64,000 nucleotides of DNA, taken from positions 42,269,524 through 42,333,523 of the forward strand of contig NC_080670.1 in assembly GCF_030247195.1 (NCBI RefSeq), given 5' to 3'. A model generated the notes under the pieces. That model had not been told where the DNA came from and made no database searches. It was given only the letters and a program-made list of their open reading frames with translations. Position numbers and translations under genes: made by a program. Shown piece by piece: positions 1-11,659 of this stretch. Within the stretch, counting starts at the first letter, position 1. Each line of letters opens with the position of its first letter. The stretch is from Topomyia yanbarensis. Its lineage: Eukaryota; Arthropoda; Insecta; Diptera; Culicidae.

Positions 1-417
1 ATGACAACACCGGCGTTCAACAATCAAATAACGTATATCTGATCTTAGATACCTGTTTCCTGTGTAGCGTGTGTAAGTAGGCGAGCTCGTGTGTCTGAGG
101 GTGAGCATCTTCCTATAAGAGCAAAAAAGAAAAAAAAACTAGCCCTAGCCAAAGTAAATGCAACTCCCTAGTCACAAATGAGGTTTTATGATAGTTTCAT
201 AGCCACTCATAAATCTCATCTTTCACTTATAGCGTGCTATAAAACTTCATTTGTTACTTGGACTAGTTCGATTACTAAACAGCTAAGACGCGCATTGGCG
301 ATGCATCTAAAACAATAATTACTTTAAAGTGTACACTGTTAAATTAACATTATCGGTTTAGGAAAGAGCAAATCGCACGTGAGTTGATTCCTTCGGGAGC
401 AAAAGCAGCACGCTAAA

Positions 418-484
<67 letters not shown>

Positions 485-1769
485 GTGATGCAATTGCCAC
501 AAATAGGATATTTTATTTACATTAGCGAAACGTTTCAAAACAAAACAACACAAAAACCAAGAAGTTTGCTAGTTAATTTGTAAGATTTTAAATTATCACT
601 ATGAAGAAAGCATTTATAGATGAGACAGAATATGTATATGAGTTGAACACTTTTTGTACGAAAGATTAGAGAAACAAGAAACCATTAACCAAATCAAACG
701 AATCTACTTTAAGCTAATGAAACTCTAGAGAAAGTGAATGAGATATTTATTTTTAGTTCTAAGTATATTTTGAAATGGTTCAATAAAATCGAAATAATTC
801 ATACTGGGTGTTTTTGTTCGTTGTTTTTTTTGTGCATCCGAAAAGGAAATGTGACATTAACTATCGGTAGAAAAACGAAGGATTCCATTTATTGACAGTC
901 TTTATAGTCTTTCTCTATACTTGTTGCGCACACCCGTTCTCGCAGGATACGACTTACGATGGCTTTTACAGCATAAATGTTTGATTCCGATCGGTGGTGA
1001 ACACAATGATAACATACTTTTCGCAACATAACCTCACTGTCTAGTGTGTGTTCAAATATAGAACCGAAACGAAAAACTTTTACTAATTAGACTAGATTTG
1101 GAACTAGACTGTACTGTATCACAATAGATTTGTACAAATAGGGCACCGTAAAATAAAAATATTTTATTTACTCTGTAATGCTCATTTGGTTAATTATTTT
1201 GGCTACCGCTGCAAAATTTCAATAAAATGGCTCAAACTTATTTAACTACTGTTGCGTGGTTAGTAAACAGAAAACAGGCGTATTATTTTACTATGCTGTT
1301 CCAACAATTTAATGGTATACCAGTTTAATGGACTTGTTTGTCACTTGTTCAGCAATACTCATACACACACCTTTGGTGGAAGTAATTTGTTTTGGTATAT
1401 AAAAACGAAACCCAACTTGTGATACAATTTTTTCAAATTTCTCCGAACAGTCCATCCTCTAATTTCCCCAAACAGTAAATAAAATAAATTGAAACCGGTT
1501 AAAATATTGGCAAATATTAAGGTCGCATCAATGCTTTAATTTTTAGGAAATAAAATAAAAGGAAATTTAGCCTAACATGATTCGTAAATCTTGTTACAGA
1601 GAAAACCAATTTGAAAAACTAACTTAATCCACTATTTTCATTGCACGTTTTATTCAAAGTGGTATATGGCTTTGAACCGAAACAGGAAGTTACACGCTTT
1701 GTAAAGTCCCTTTAGTTTAAGTTGAAGATGAACATTCGGTAAGTGGCTGAAGCTATAGCTACATTTAAC
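1..1769. other. Non-coding stretch, no gene seen
   Basis: AT-rich sequence without a reading frame of note on either strand. The only structured item is the GA microsatellite listed separately. I see no recognisable transposon protein or RNA gene here. Confidence 0.6.
421..485. repeat. (GA)n microsatellite
   Basis: An almost pure GA dinucleotide run of about 65 bases with one GGG interruption near its 3' end. Such tracts are common in insect intergenic DNA and can bind GAGA-type factors, but nothing here ties it to a promoter. Confidence 0.95.
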
Positions 1770-2186
1770 CACAGAGAACAGACGTCCATCTTCAGCATTC
1801 AACTTGTGTAAAAATCTCTAACGGTTTCGAAGGTAGTTGGGATATCCAAACCGGGTGCGCTACTGTCGTCATGTTTTTTGTGGCTGAGTTGTGCTGAATT
1901 GACAGCGGTTATTCCTCTACCCACTCAAACTAGTCCGGAACCGGTTCGGACTTCCAGCATGAATCCCGGCTCAAATGCATGAACCGATAGAGTCAGAATC
2001 GGTTGTTTTCTTTGAGCAAGATTCCATACTGAATCCATTCAGGATTTCGAACCGGTTTCGGAATGGATTTGACGGATAGTTGTGATAAGTTGGTGTGGCG
2101 GCGCTAGTGTTTATCGTATATTAATTCAAATGTTTACACACGTTTTTTAAATATTTTTGTTCGATCGTGGATGTCTGTTCTCTGTG
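1770..2186. mobile_element. MITE with CACAGAGAACAGAC inverted ends
   Basis: The left end reads CACAGAGAACAGACGTCCA and the right end is its inverted counterpart with one difference (RC: CACAGAGAACAGACATCCA). The element is flanked on both sides by ATTTAAC (1763-1769 and 2187-2193), a probable target-site duplication of 7 bp. If the shared C is assigned to the duplication, the 8-bp reading ATTTAACC is also possible. It has no coding capacity, so it is non-autonomous. Inside (about 1930-2070) is a stretch resembling repeats at 53145 and 53786 (the GAATCGGTTGTT motif). Confidence 0.75.
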
Positions 2187-2527
2187 ATTTAACCACAGAG
2201 AACCGACATATAAGCTGGAACAAACTTTCCCGAAAAACCTGTGTAAACATTTAAATGAAAATACGTTGAAAATCACCATCGCATACAGGTTCGCATGCGT
2301 GAGTCACCATTGTATCCAAGTTTGCTCACAAGTCCCGTATAGTGATTGCTGGACGATCGAAGCGCCGACCAGTGGTAATTTGCTACTTGCTGTTGTCATT
2401 TCAATGCGACAGTTTTATTTCAAGTTGAAAACTTGTATGTCAGTCCTCAGTGACTTAACTGACCACAGACGTGTCTGAAGAATAAGGACCAGGTAGTACC
2501 GTTTTTAAGCGTGGACACACTCTACGC

Positions 2528-3027
2528 NNNNNNNNNNNNNNNNNNNNNNNNNNNNNNNNNNNNNNNNNNNNNNNNNNNNNNNNNNNNNNNNNNNNNNNNN
2601 NNNNNNNNNNNNNNNNNNNNNNNNNNNNNNNNNNNNNNNNNNNNNNNNNNNNNNNNNNNNNNNNNNNNNNNNNNNNNNNNNNNNNNNNNNNNNNNNNNNN
2701 NNNNNNNNNNNNNNNNNNNNNNNNNNNNNNNNNNNNNNNNNNNNNNNNNNNNNNNNNNNNNNNNNNNNNNNNNNNNNNNNNNNNNNNNNNNNNNNNNNNN
2801 NNNNNNNNNNNNNNNNNNNNNNNNNNNNNNNNNNNNNNNNNNNNNNNNNNNNNNNNNNNNNNNNNNNNNNNNNNNNNNNNNNNNNNNNNNNNNNNNNNNN
2901 NNNNNNNNNNNNNNNNNNNNNNNNNNNNNNNNNNNNNNNNNNNNNNNNNNNNNNNNNNNNNNNNNNNNNNNNNNNNNNNNNNNNNNNNNNNNNNNNNNNN
3001 NNNNNNNNNNNNNNNNNNNNNNNNNNN
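2528..3027. other. Assembly gap (500 N)
   Basis: Exactly 500 consecutive N. The round length suggests a scaffold gap of unknown true size. It lies directly upstream of the partial gene at 3076, so missing exons of that gene may be inside or beyond it. Confidence 0.99.
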
Positions 3028-3075
3028 GTTTAAGCATTTTAGATTAAACCTATACTCATGAGTTCTTTATTACAG

Positions 3076-3329
3076 CACACAACTTTTTCCTGTGTAAATT
3101 GGATATAGTCCAGATCGCAGTACTAGATTACTACGGAGGGCCACATTACGTTACGGTCGAGGAATATATGAACGCAGATCCGGAATCACATAGTAATTCC
3201 CTAGAGTTGTCGAAACCAATCGACAGTAGATTCGCACCGGAGATCATCGCACACACGGACGATGAAAGAACTATTACGGTAAAAATCAAGAAGGATTCAC
3301 CAGTCCGGCACATCAACCTAGAAGTATGA
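3076..3329 (+). CDS. Terminal exon of an unrecognised protein-coding gene (partial)
   Basis: An open frame runs from a good splice acceptor (TTCTTTATTACAG ending at 3075) to a TGA at 3327-3329. The first two bases (CA) complete a codon from an upstream exon, so the exon adds about 84 residues. The peptide is charged, with acidic and basic segments such as HTDDERTITVKIKKD, and has no membrane segment or cysteine motif. An AATAAA near 3509 could be the polyadenylation signal. I do not recognise the family. The codon pattern and the acceptor make a real final exon more likely than chance, but upstream exons would have to lie left of or within the N gap. No in-frame ATG near the start supports a single-exon gene. 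Confidence 0.5.
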
Positions 3330-4829
3330 TTTTTGAAAGAAATTGTGTGATTATAGTGCGTCTTTTTTATTTGACGTTAACCTGTTGGTTAATTTTGATA
3401 TCGTGTTAAAAAAAATATTCAATGTATTTAAATATGTGAAACACTTGTGCCAAAAATAATGAGGATATTGCAGCGGTTACATCAATTTTCAACGAACTGA
3501 CTAGATTTAATAAATCAACGCTTGCATTTGAATTTCGTAATGGTAGATTTTATTCACCTTCCAAACACTTGTCATTAGATCGGGACAGTGGACGTCGCAA
3601 TATGTAGCGCACCTTTCTGCACCAACAACGAAATAACAACTACCTAACTAATAGGCAATCCACAAACCGTGAATGCTGGATCACATCGGTGATTTTGTTG
3701 GACGTTGCACCCACCCGTGTAACGAGAGAATCAGCTAATCAGAAACATCAAAGATTGCCTAATTTACCTGAATAATGACTAGAACAGTCTGTTCAACTTA
3801 TTGTCTCGGATCAACAAAGGCAAGTACCCCTAGTGTCTCTAAACTAACATCCAGCACCGCCGGTAAAAAAGCAAATGTCGATGAAGGTAGATTTACAACA
3901 GCAACCCGCAAAAGCAAAAAAAAATAAGAACGTCCGATCGTGACCAGCAAGAAAGCAGTACCAGTGGCGCCACGAACGAGAACGATAATGCGAGAGAAAG
4001 CAGACGGATTTTTTATTGTCCCAGAGTAGCGGTGAACATCACAGCCACCACCAAGAAATGACTACAAGACCGCTAATGCGTTGCGCCATGTCAAACTAAA
4101 AAAGAATCAACTTCTCACACTACCCAACCGAGTGAAATTTTTTAATGCTGCTCCTATATTGAAAGCTGTCACTTTTCTACTTTAGAAATTCACATATCAA
4201 CGAAATTTTTTTTGTGTCTAAAAACATGATACCCTTGGTACAGGAAACTTTTCATTTGCTTGTATATTCAATACAACTACAGCCAAATCAAACGAGAGCC
4301 AAGTTTCATCAAACTTCATGCAATCGCAAAATCGATCCGTCATAACGCGGAATAAGGCTGATTTTACTGCAGTAGACGTTTTTAAGCTCCAAGTTGTTTT
4401 TCTGCAATAAAAGTGATTCTATTTCTGACCGCAGCTGAAGATACCTTGCTAAATAATAAACTATTACGCAAATTGAATTTCAAAACTACAGTTTATTACA
4501 TAGGCAAACATTGTTTGTATCAACTGTAATCTATCGTGAACCTGATTTGCATAAAGGCTAGCCTGTTATTTTTGTTATTTTTACTGTTCTTATAACTTCA
4601 AGTCTATGTAGACATTGACATCTAAGTAGGGTTGCCACCCTTCCGGATTAGACCCGAAGACTTCGGTTTTAAGGGCGATCTCCGGGCCTCCGGCTTGAGA
4701 TAAAAGCCTTCTATGGGTCTGGTGAGACGATGGATTTAAAACTTTTATAGTACTGAAATTATTAGTTTCAAACTATTTTTTCTGGTGTTACACTGTCTGC
4801 TATTCTCGCTGCTATTGCAGCGGGCTTTA
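3330..4829. other. Non-coding stretch after the partial gene
   Basis: Probable 3' UTR to about 3510, then AT-rich intergenic DNA. I see no convincing frame, transposon protein or RNA gene. Confidence 0.5.
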
Positions 4830-4831
4830 AG

Positions 4832-5335
4832 GTTCAAAGAACTTTCGATGAGTGTCTACACGAATTGAACGCTTGATAGTATGCGTTGGAAAAAAATACG
4901 TTCAACTTTGTCACCGGTTTATCTATATAAAGCATTTATTAAACTCTAAAAGAAGAAAATCAGTCGATTTATTAGATTATCAGGATTCAAATCATGTAAA
5001 AAGCTGGGGGAAAACAATTGACCGGATGGAATGGTGCTTTTGAAAAAATGGTGGTGATTTTTCGTCACACCACCACACTGTCCCGGGGCACGCGGCACAA
5101 CTGCGTAGTGAAAAAATCACAGCCACTTTTTCAAAAGCACCATCCCGCCCGGTCAATTGTTTTAGCACCAACTATTTTGCATGATTTGAATCCGTGACTA
5201 AATCGACTGATTTTCTTCTGTTAGAGTTTAATGAATGCTTTATTGGATAAATCGGCGGCAAAGCTGTACACAATTTTTCCTACGCATACTACCAAGCGTT
5301 TAATTCTAACACATGTTCAAAGAAAGTAACTTGAG
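4832..5335. mobile_element. Fold-back element with about 210-bp inverted arms
   Basis: The left arm (about 4832-5063) and right arm (about 5105-5335) are imperfect inverted copies. Landmarks shared on opposite strands include GAAGAAAATCAGTCGATTTA, ACAATTGACCGG and TGGTGCTTTTGAAAAA. A short GC-rich centre (CTGTCCCGGGGCACGCGG) separates the arms. There is no coding capacity; the open frame at 4852-5043 is an arm read by chance. It is a long hairpin of the fold-back/MITE kind. Target duplications were not resolved. Confidence 0.8.
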
Positions 5336-5716
5336 CCTTAACTGTTGACCAGTAAGGAGAGTCATACTTCTTTGTTGGAATCTCCCTTGCGATGAAGAAC
5401 CCGCAAAGAATTCCGGAAGGCTCTGCAGTGTGTTTCACTCTTCTCTTCCTCTATGGCGAAAAGCAATTTCTTAAGACCCTGATTGTTGTGGTAAATGCTC
5501 AATATTAATATTTTTTCGGCTTTTCGACGATATACAACCCTCTCAAATAAAAAAAAGTGTGGTATTATGATTTCAGAGAAGAATTGAGGCCATGATCAGT
5601 TACGCCAATTTCGATGTCAGCGGCGAGGCGATTTACAATATCTATCAGAACATTAATAATTTTCAATTGCACATAATGTAAATGTTTTTTTTTATTATCA
5701 AACATTGCTCTAAATA

Positions 5717-5937
5717 CAGTCGTGATTCGCTGGTTGGTCACTTTTTAACTGGTTCGCTTTTTAGTTGGACCATTGTCCAACTTAAAAGCATCTGAATGTC
5801 AAAATCTCGTGTGAAATTCACTTTGACAATCAAACTAACTATAATTAGAGATGTGAGCAGATGAATTTTCGGTCCAATTGGCGGATCAAATTCGTTCGTT
5901 GGACAGATGATGTGGCCCAATCAGCAATTCACGACTA
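5717..5937. mobile_element. pogo/Tigger-like MITE with TA target site
   Basis: The left end CAGTCGTGATTCGCTGGTTGG and the inverted right end (RC TAGTCGTGAATTGCTGATTGG) match at most positions. TA lies immediately outside both ends (5715-5716, 5938-5939), as expected for the Tc1/mariner/pogo superfamily. At 221 bp it has no transposase. Confidence 0.75.
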
Positions 5938-6089
5938 TACCAAATTGATGCGTACTATCTTCATTTTCCCCAAATAAAATGTTAAAATTGCTCTAAAATC
6001 GCTTTGATTCATGTTTCTGTCTGGTCTCTGCCAATACTCATGTTTTTATGCTTATACTCTATGTCAGGAAAAATCTCCGGGTGAAAGCC

Positions 6090-6281
6090 TCACTATAGAA
6101 GCGTTCCAAAAATGTTGATGTTAAATACCATATAGTACGCGAAAAGGTTTGGAACAAAGAAGCAGACCTTCTTTATCGGTCATCACAGGAACAAACTGCA
6201 GATATCTTAACTAAACCACTACCGTAAGAACCATTTAAGAAGTTTCGCAGTGCAATGGGATTGGAAAGAGGAGGAGTGTAG
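6090..6281 (+). pseudogene. Ty1/copia pol C-terminus remnant
   Basis: From about 6111 a frame reads NVDVKYHIVREKVWN, then EQTADILTKPLP, a stop, then EPFKKFRSAMGLERGGV and a final stop. This is the typical C-terminal end of copia RNase H (the K-Y-H-x2-R-E and A-D-I-x-T-K-x-L motifs). An in-frame TAA after the LTKPLP motif and a frame break upstream show it is dead. The purine tract GGAAAGAGGAGGAG just before 6277 is the expected polypurine tract next to a 3' LTR. Confidence 0.85.
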
Positions 6282-6496
6282 GTATACATGCGCTTACCAA
6301 TTGTCTGTGGACGAGTTCGCTACACCGGTCAACTGTTTGTCTGTGAAGACTAGACGTGACTCACTTAATTTTATTCATTGTCTCTACTACATAAAAGCAC
6401 ATGTAATAATTTAATCTAAAAATTCGCGATGTTTAAATAAAACTTCTTCATGCTAAACCTGCGTTTTGTTATCGGACGGATTAAAAACCAGCACAT
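6277..6496 (+). repeat. Probable copia 3' LTR
   Basis: Starts with TGTAGG immediately after the polypurine tract, contains an AAATAAAAC polyadenylation-like site near 6436, and ends near an ACCA. The start is well placed; the end is approximate because no second LTR or target duplication is present. Confidence 0.55.
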
Positions 6497-6719
6497 TTCA
6501 CCATCCTTGCAGTAACAATTCCTATGGTGCGAGTTGTCAGAATCTGAGACGAGACATGCAATTAGCAAAAAATGTATCAGTTTTTTGCTGAACAGTAAAA
6601 TTGATAATTACAATGAAAGTTTATTGTAAATCTACTGTGAGAACTCTACGTCGAACAATTTCGAAACAGTATTAACTAGAATATTTATTGTTTTTTAATT
6701 GTTTGTAGCGTAAATGCTG

Positions 6720-6993
6720 TCCAGCTTTTTACGTGCCATAATGGCGGCCTAATTGTTCAGTTTGTAATACGTTTAATGGCCCTTTTTGGCAATAATTGTT
6801 TACGTCAACCGCCCAGTGAGATTAAGTCATCCTATGTTAGTCCAAAGCGTTGGATGTTTCTTCAATGAACGCCCGACATTTTCAACTGGGCGTTGCTGTC
6901 AAGCTGGCGTGAACGATTATTGTCAAAAAGGGCAATTAAACGTATTACGAACTGAACAATTTAGACCGCCATTATGGTACGTAAAAAGCTGGA
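6720..6993. mobile_element. MITE with about 90-bp terminal inverted repeats
   Basis: The arms at about 6720-6812 and 6910-6993 are inverted copies. Both contain TCCAGCTTTTTACGT, CATAATGGCGG, AATTGTTCAG and AATACGTTTAAT in mirrored order. The centre is about 95 bp. There is no coding capacity; open frames here are shadows of the arms. Confidence 0.85.
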
Positions 6994-7178
6994 TAGACTT
7001 TTCTACGGCTCATGTACGTACATGTCACATGACACAAAACACTACATCACTATCTGGTGGAAAATAATAAACAAAGACGGCAAAAGCAAATGGGATTGTT
7101 TTCAACCAGGAAGCTACAGAAGTGTTCGTGAGACCGGGCGACAAGAACTCAATTGTGAAATTCTATTCGTGGATGCTA

Positions 7179-7381
7179 GGGAGAGATCACTTGCGATGCA
7201 TTTTAAATAATCAACGAAATAAAATGCATTTCATTCCATCAAAATAGAAATTCATAATGTATTTTGCGTTGCGTGTAAAACGTAAAAACCCTACAAAAAC
7301 CAGCCCTACATTCAACAAAACGCCGAACAATTTTTCTAATTTGTTGCAAATTTGTTATACATTCCTAGAGTGATCTGCCTC
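7179..7381. mobile_element. MITE, copy of the family at 55088
   Basis: The ends are AGATCACTTGCGATGCATTT on the left and AGTGATCTGCCTC on the right, flanked by TA on both sides. Internally it shares, in the opposite orientation, ATAGAAATTCATAATGTATT and TTTTGCGTTGCGTGTAA with the element at 55088-55392. Two copies with the same ends in different surroundings support a mobile family. Confidence 0.75.
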
Positions 7382-7733
7382 TAGCGTAGGTAGATGTCAG
7401 TTCCAGCCCCAGCTCAGCTTCTCGCCGCCATTCTTTAAGCACCTTTAAGCTAAGTATGCACCTCTTGCGAAATGAAATTTCCTATACAAAACCTATGCAT
7501 AAAAAACGTCGCGAAATGTTCGCGAAAAAAAATTTCGTTTCCATTTCGTAAGCGGTACGCAGCTCTCGCGAAAACGATAACGAAAAATGAAGTTAGCTGA
7601 GACACGGATCGACAAACGATAAGTTTCATAATAGTTCCGCGAGACAGCGCTGCTTTCTATGCGCTGTCACCAAGGCAAACTTTTTCCTTGCGAAATAATG
7701 GTCAGCGGTATTATTTCGCACGGAGGCTCGCGA

Positions 7734-7812
7734 AATTTTGACAGGTTGCAATGAAAAAATATAAGAAAACACAAGATTGGCAATTTTTTTCATCGCAACC
7801 TGTCAAAATTTC
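7734..7812. repeat. Inverted repeat, 27-29 bp arms
   Basis: CGAAATTTTGACAGGTTGCA (with ATGAAAAAA following) is mirrored after a spacer of about 23 bases by its near-perfect reverse complement ending in AACCTGTCAAAATTTCG. It could be the inner end of the surrounding CGCGAAA-rich element or a separate small MITE. Confidence 0.75.
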
Positions 7813-7929
7813 GTGGTTTAGAAATTCAATATTTCGAATTTGAATGGTAAGTTTAAAAATATTACTGGAAGTGATTGTTTCTAGTTTTAAACAATTAAAT
7901 TTAAATAATTAATATTATTTGCAGCACAC

Positions 7930-8800
7930 CCAAACAAAGCAAATCAGCTCAACTAATCTTGTCTCAACATCCTGGATCTGGCAATCAGCCAACCAACATT
8001 AAATCGATACAACCGCAGCAGTACCAACTACTCCAAATCCAGCAACAGCCCCTCAAAAAAGGACCACATAGCAATTACTGCTCAAACGAACAACAGGAGT
8101 TTACGAATGATGGACACATCGGAAAACATTTCATCGGCACATTCTGCCTTAAAACATGTCTGCCACTATTTTTGAAAATATCACTGCCTACACAGTGCTC
8201 GTGATTCCATTCCAGCAGCAGCAAGCAATCACTATTCGAGTGCTTATCGCCAACATTTCACAGCAAGCTCAGCAGCAGAACCACCTTCAACCACAACATC
8301 AGAAAATTAAGATTTCTTCCAGACCATGACCATCATCCTAAAGGTCGGTAGCAATAACGTTCAACCGACGGTACAACCTGGTCAGCAACCGCAATTAGTG
8401 CAATAGATCCAACCCAAATGTAGATTTACCAACTGCAAAAAAGATAGCAACAGCACATTCAAACACAGTAGCAGCAGCATACTATACTGTACCATGCGGT
8501 GTGCAGGACTTTTTTATTCAGTTGGTGCGGCAAGGTGAGACATTTTTATTACCTTTTTTATTTCGAAAGGATCAGTACCGTGTTTAGTACATTGTAATGT
8601 AATACCCTATTCTTCTTTAAAAAGCTCGAGTTCACTCATTTACGGATATTTTTTTATTATGATTTTTTTCAGATCGAACACCAACAACATAATATCATGG
8701 TAATCACCCAGCAAGAGAACGCAGTGATAATGGGCCAACAGAAAACACAACATCAAGATGCAGGGAAGTGAGCAGGCAAAAGAAGGCATCGTTTTTTCCG
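7930..8800 (+). pseudogene. Gln-rich gene relic with a retained intron
   Basis: Reading frames on the plus strand are rich in CAG/CAA codons and yield broken peptides such as QPQQYQLLQIQQQ and IEHQQHNIMVITQQ. A plausible intron is preserved: donor AAG|GTGAGA after 8534 and acceptor TTTTTTCAG ending at 8672. Several in-frame stops and frame shifts break the frame (for example a TAG after GCAATTAGTGCAA near 8403). The composition suggests a transcription-factor-type low-complexity protein, but I cannot name a family. It lies about 130 bp upstream of, and in the same orientation as, the Dbp80-like relic. Both may come from one captured genomic fragment. Confidence 0.45.
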
Positions 8801-8931
8801 CAAGGTCGCTCTGGTCAAAATTTCAGCGAATTGCAAGGAATAAACCACCCGAGGGACAGTACCCGTGCTGATTCAGGACGATTTCCCATACTTTGTACCT
8901 TGCTATTGAATTTTAATACCCGATCGAAACG

Positions 8932-10905
8932 ATGGCAAGCGCTGCCGATAACTGGGTCAAAAAGACGACGGATCAAGAAATTTCTGCACTCGGTAAGTGT
9001 TTTTTTGTTATAACCTATTTTTGAAGCGATCATTGGGATGGGATTTGAATTTTTCTTTTCAATACAAATAGGTTAGCGAACTGAGTACATATCATCAAGG
9101 ATAAGGATTCAGAGCCGGCGGCTGGCAGTCCAGAGAAAGAGAATGCGGAAAAACCTAGTCCACCGGCAGTAGAACCAAAGCTGCACCTGATGTTTGGAGT
9201 TCGGTAGCTACAGAAATTCTGACTCTAGCAGCTCCTGAAGAAAAACAAGCTGCAAGAGAAAATGGAGAAACACCTTCCTCCGCGGAAGATGCAGAGGCAT
9301 TCAAGTAAGTCGAAATCTGCAGAAAATTTTGATTAGGACATAAGGAACATTGACAGCCTCTCTTTGTTTACTTTCTCTTTCGATTATGACGTCACTATAA
9401 CACTTTGCACTAATTTTCCAGTACATAGCCGATGGTTTTTACTAAAATATTAGGCAAAGAGTTGAGTACTAAATATTGAAACGACCGAGTAACAAACAGA
9501 AGAGAAAGACCCCAAAGAGAATCTCATTGTTGCTTACGTCCTATTCTAAATTTTCTCCCGAAATATTTAGTATCAGCTTTAAAATTATCCGTGACTAATC
9601 TTTTAGCCCGGCGGATGCAAGTTTGCTAATGAAGGATGTTCGCTAAGATCTAGTAGAATCAAAGCTGGATCTGAAGGTGCAGCGAATCGCCGGTTGGTTG
9701 GTTAAAACTTTCGAAGTTTTGCACGTGAAGCCGGGATTACTTCAGGGAGTTTATGCGATGGGTTTCAACGCCCTTCCAAGATTCAGGAGATGGCTCTGTT
9801 GGCCGGTCCGCCACGGAATATAATCGCCCAGAGTCAGTCGGGAACAGGAAAAACCGCTGCCTTTGTGCTGGCAATGCACAGTTGAGTCCATCAGTTAAAA
9901 AACTATCTGCAGGTGATTTGCCTTTCCCCCACGTATGAGCTGGCAATTCAGAAGGGGGAAGTAGCTGCCAAAATGGCAAAGTTTTGTCCGGAAATCAAAC
10001 TTCCTTACGCCGTTCGCGGTGAGGAGACCGTCAAAGGGGCGAAGCTGACTAATCATATCATCATCGGAACACCCGGCAAGCTAATTGACTGGGGTATAAA
10101 GTTCAGGACGTACGACCTAGTTTTTCCTTTTTGTACTGGACGAGGCGGGTGTTATGGTCGGTGTTCTTCTTGGCCACGTACGAGCGCGAGGTAATGGAGT
10201 TTGCCGAGTACATCGTACCCAATCCGATCGTCATTCGGCAGGCGCGGGAGCAAGAATCACTCGATAACATCAAACAGTACTACGTCAAGTTCCGCAACCA
10301 GGACGAGAAATTGTGTGATTACCGTCGGACAAGCGATCATTTTCTGTCATATGATGTATAGGACAGTTGTAAACGTCCAAGTAAACTTATTTTCAGAACT
10401 GTTAATCGATCGAAACAGGTACGAAAAACGGCCGGTTGGTTGACCTGCAGGATGTCCCAGGATGGTCACTCGGTAGCGGTACTGTCCGGTAATCTAACGG
10501 TGGAGCAACGGTTGGAACGAACGTTTTGTCCAGGGGTAAGTTCCACCACTTGATTCTGGCTACAGCACCAGGTTACGGAGAGATTCTTTCGTCTTAGGTA
10601 TCGACGTCGAACAGGTGACCATTGTCGTCAACTTCGACCTGCCGATGGATTAGCAGGGACGAGCCGATTGCGAAACGTATCTACATCGAATTAGACGCAC
10701 CGGTAGATTCGGTAAGTGTGACTCATTCTTGTGATCCTATAGATTGTATTTCTTCCCACTTCTTTAACAGAACGGAATCACCATCAACCTAGTGGGCAGT
10801 GATCGAAACATGATGATTTGCAGATCAATCAAAAAACACTTCCGGAAAAAGATTCAGTTGCTAGACGCGGAGAACTCGGACGAAATTGAAAAGATCGCAC
10901 CGTAA
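8932..10905 (+). pseudogene. Dbp80: DEAD-box RNA helicase DDX19/Dbp80-type pseudogene, introns retained
   Basis: Family: DDX19/Dbp5 is the ATPase that releases mRNPs at the cytoplasmic face of the nuclear pore. Seen: an N-terminal exon (ATG at 8932, MASAADNWVKKTT, donor at 8993), an acidic exon ending ENGETPSSAEDAEAFK with donor GTAAGT at 9306, then [28 protein letters not shown], a motif I region spread over frames ([15 protein letters not shown]), NHIIIGTPGKLIDWG, SIKQYY-like DNIKQYYVKFRNQDEK, VVNFDLPMD and a full C-terminus ending DEIEKIAP and TAA at 10903. At least one later intron (donor GTAAGT near 10710, acceptor TTTAACAG near 10771) is preserved, so this is a DNA-level copy and not a retrocopy. 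There are multiple stops (TAG at the exon 2 start, TAA in MKDVR*DLVE) and frameshifts throughout, and the DEAD box itself is damaged. The coding capacity is lost. Confidence 0.9.
9346..9530. mobile_element. MITE inside a pseudogene intron (family of 30061)
   Basis: Shares with the element at 30061-30310 the segments TACTTTCTCTTTCGATT, GTCACTATAACACTTT and ACAGAAGAGAAAG in the same order, with TIR-like ends (CTCTTTGTTTACTTTCTCTT and its inverted counterpart). It lies in the intron between the AEAFK exon and the SLLMKD exon of the helicase relic, so it inserted into, or was carried within, that intron. Confidence 0.65.
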
Positions 10906-11600
10906 AGTGTTTTCGACCAGCTACTGGTCATACTTGTTTTGATTCTGAATTTATAATTTTATATTTTTTTAATTTACAAATGTAACCAACAGGGTATCGC
11001 AAGCTAATAAATTTACAATTACAATTACAATCTCTACCCAGTTCTATCCAAACATTTGAAAAGGGCCTAACCACAAAATGTAACAAATTGAAATTTCATG
11101 TTTTCCATTAACAAATATCTACCCGAGCACGTACATAACGCAACATTTGATTATGAAGAATTTTGATAGCGATTTTACAACAATTTATAAAAGGGCCTAA
11201 TTGATTTTTATGACCGAACTGATTATGAAAAGACCTAACTGATTGAAAAGTGCCTAACTAGCAATACACTCGTTTTAAATGGATTATAACGTATTATTGG
11301 ATTATGACTGATTGTAAAAGGCTTATAACATCTTTTCCATAATTTACATACAGGGTCAATTTGACCATCAAATTAGAATTCAGTTAATTCGTCTAACTTT
11401 CGGTGTAATATCAGACTTGAACAGCATTTTTTGTGTGAGGTATTCTGCCGCTAGAAGCAAAACTGTCCCATGTTCTATGGGAATCCCTATACACATGGGA
11501 CAATTATGCTTCTGGCGGTAGTAATACAAGTAGTAGCAATATGCGCAATTCCTTAGTGTTTCATGCAATAATAATTACCACGAATTACTTATGGCAATAA
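10906..11600. other. Non-coding stretch after the helicase relic
   Basis: Probably begins with the former 3' UTR. It then contains loosely repeated AAAAGGGCCTAA / AAAAGTGCCTAAC phrases (about 11058, 11188, 11227, 11248) of unclear origin. No gene is seen. Confidence 0.5.
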
Positions 11601-11659
11601 ATTTCAATTACGATTCTCACAATTGTTATACCAAAAATAGGTTTGTATCCGTACTGATT

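Noticed and set aside
2511..3047. Frames made of X residues
   Set aside because: They are the 500-N gap.
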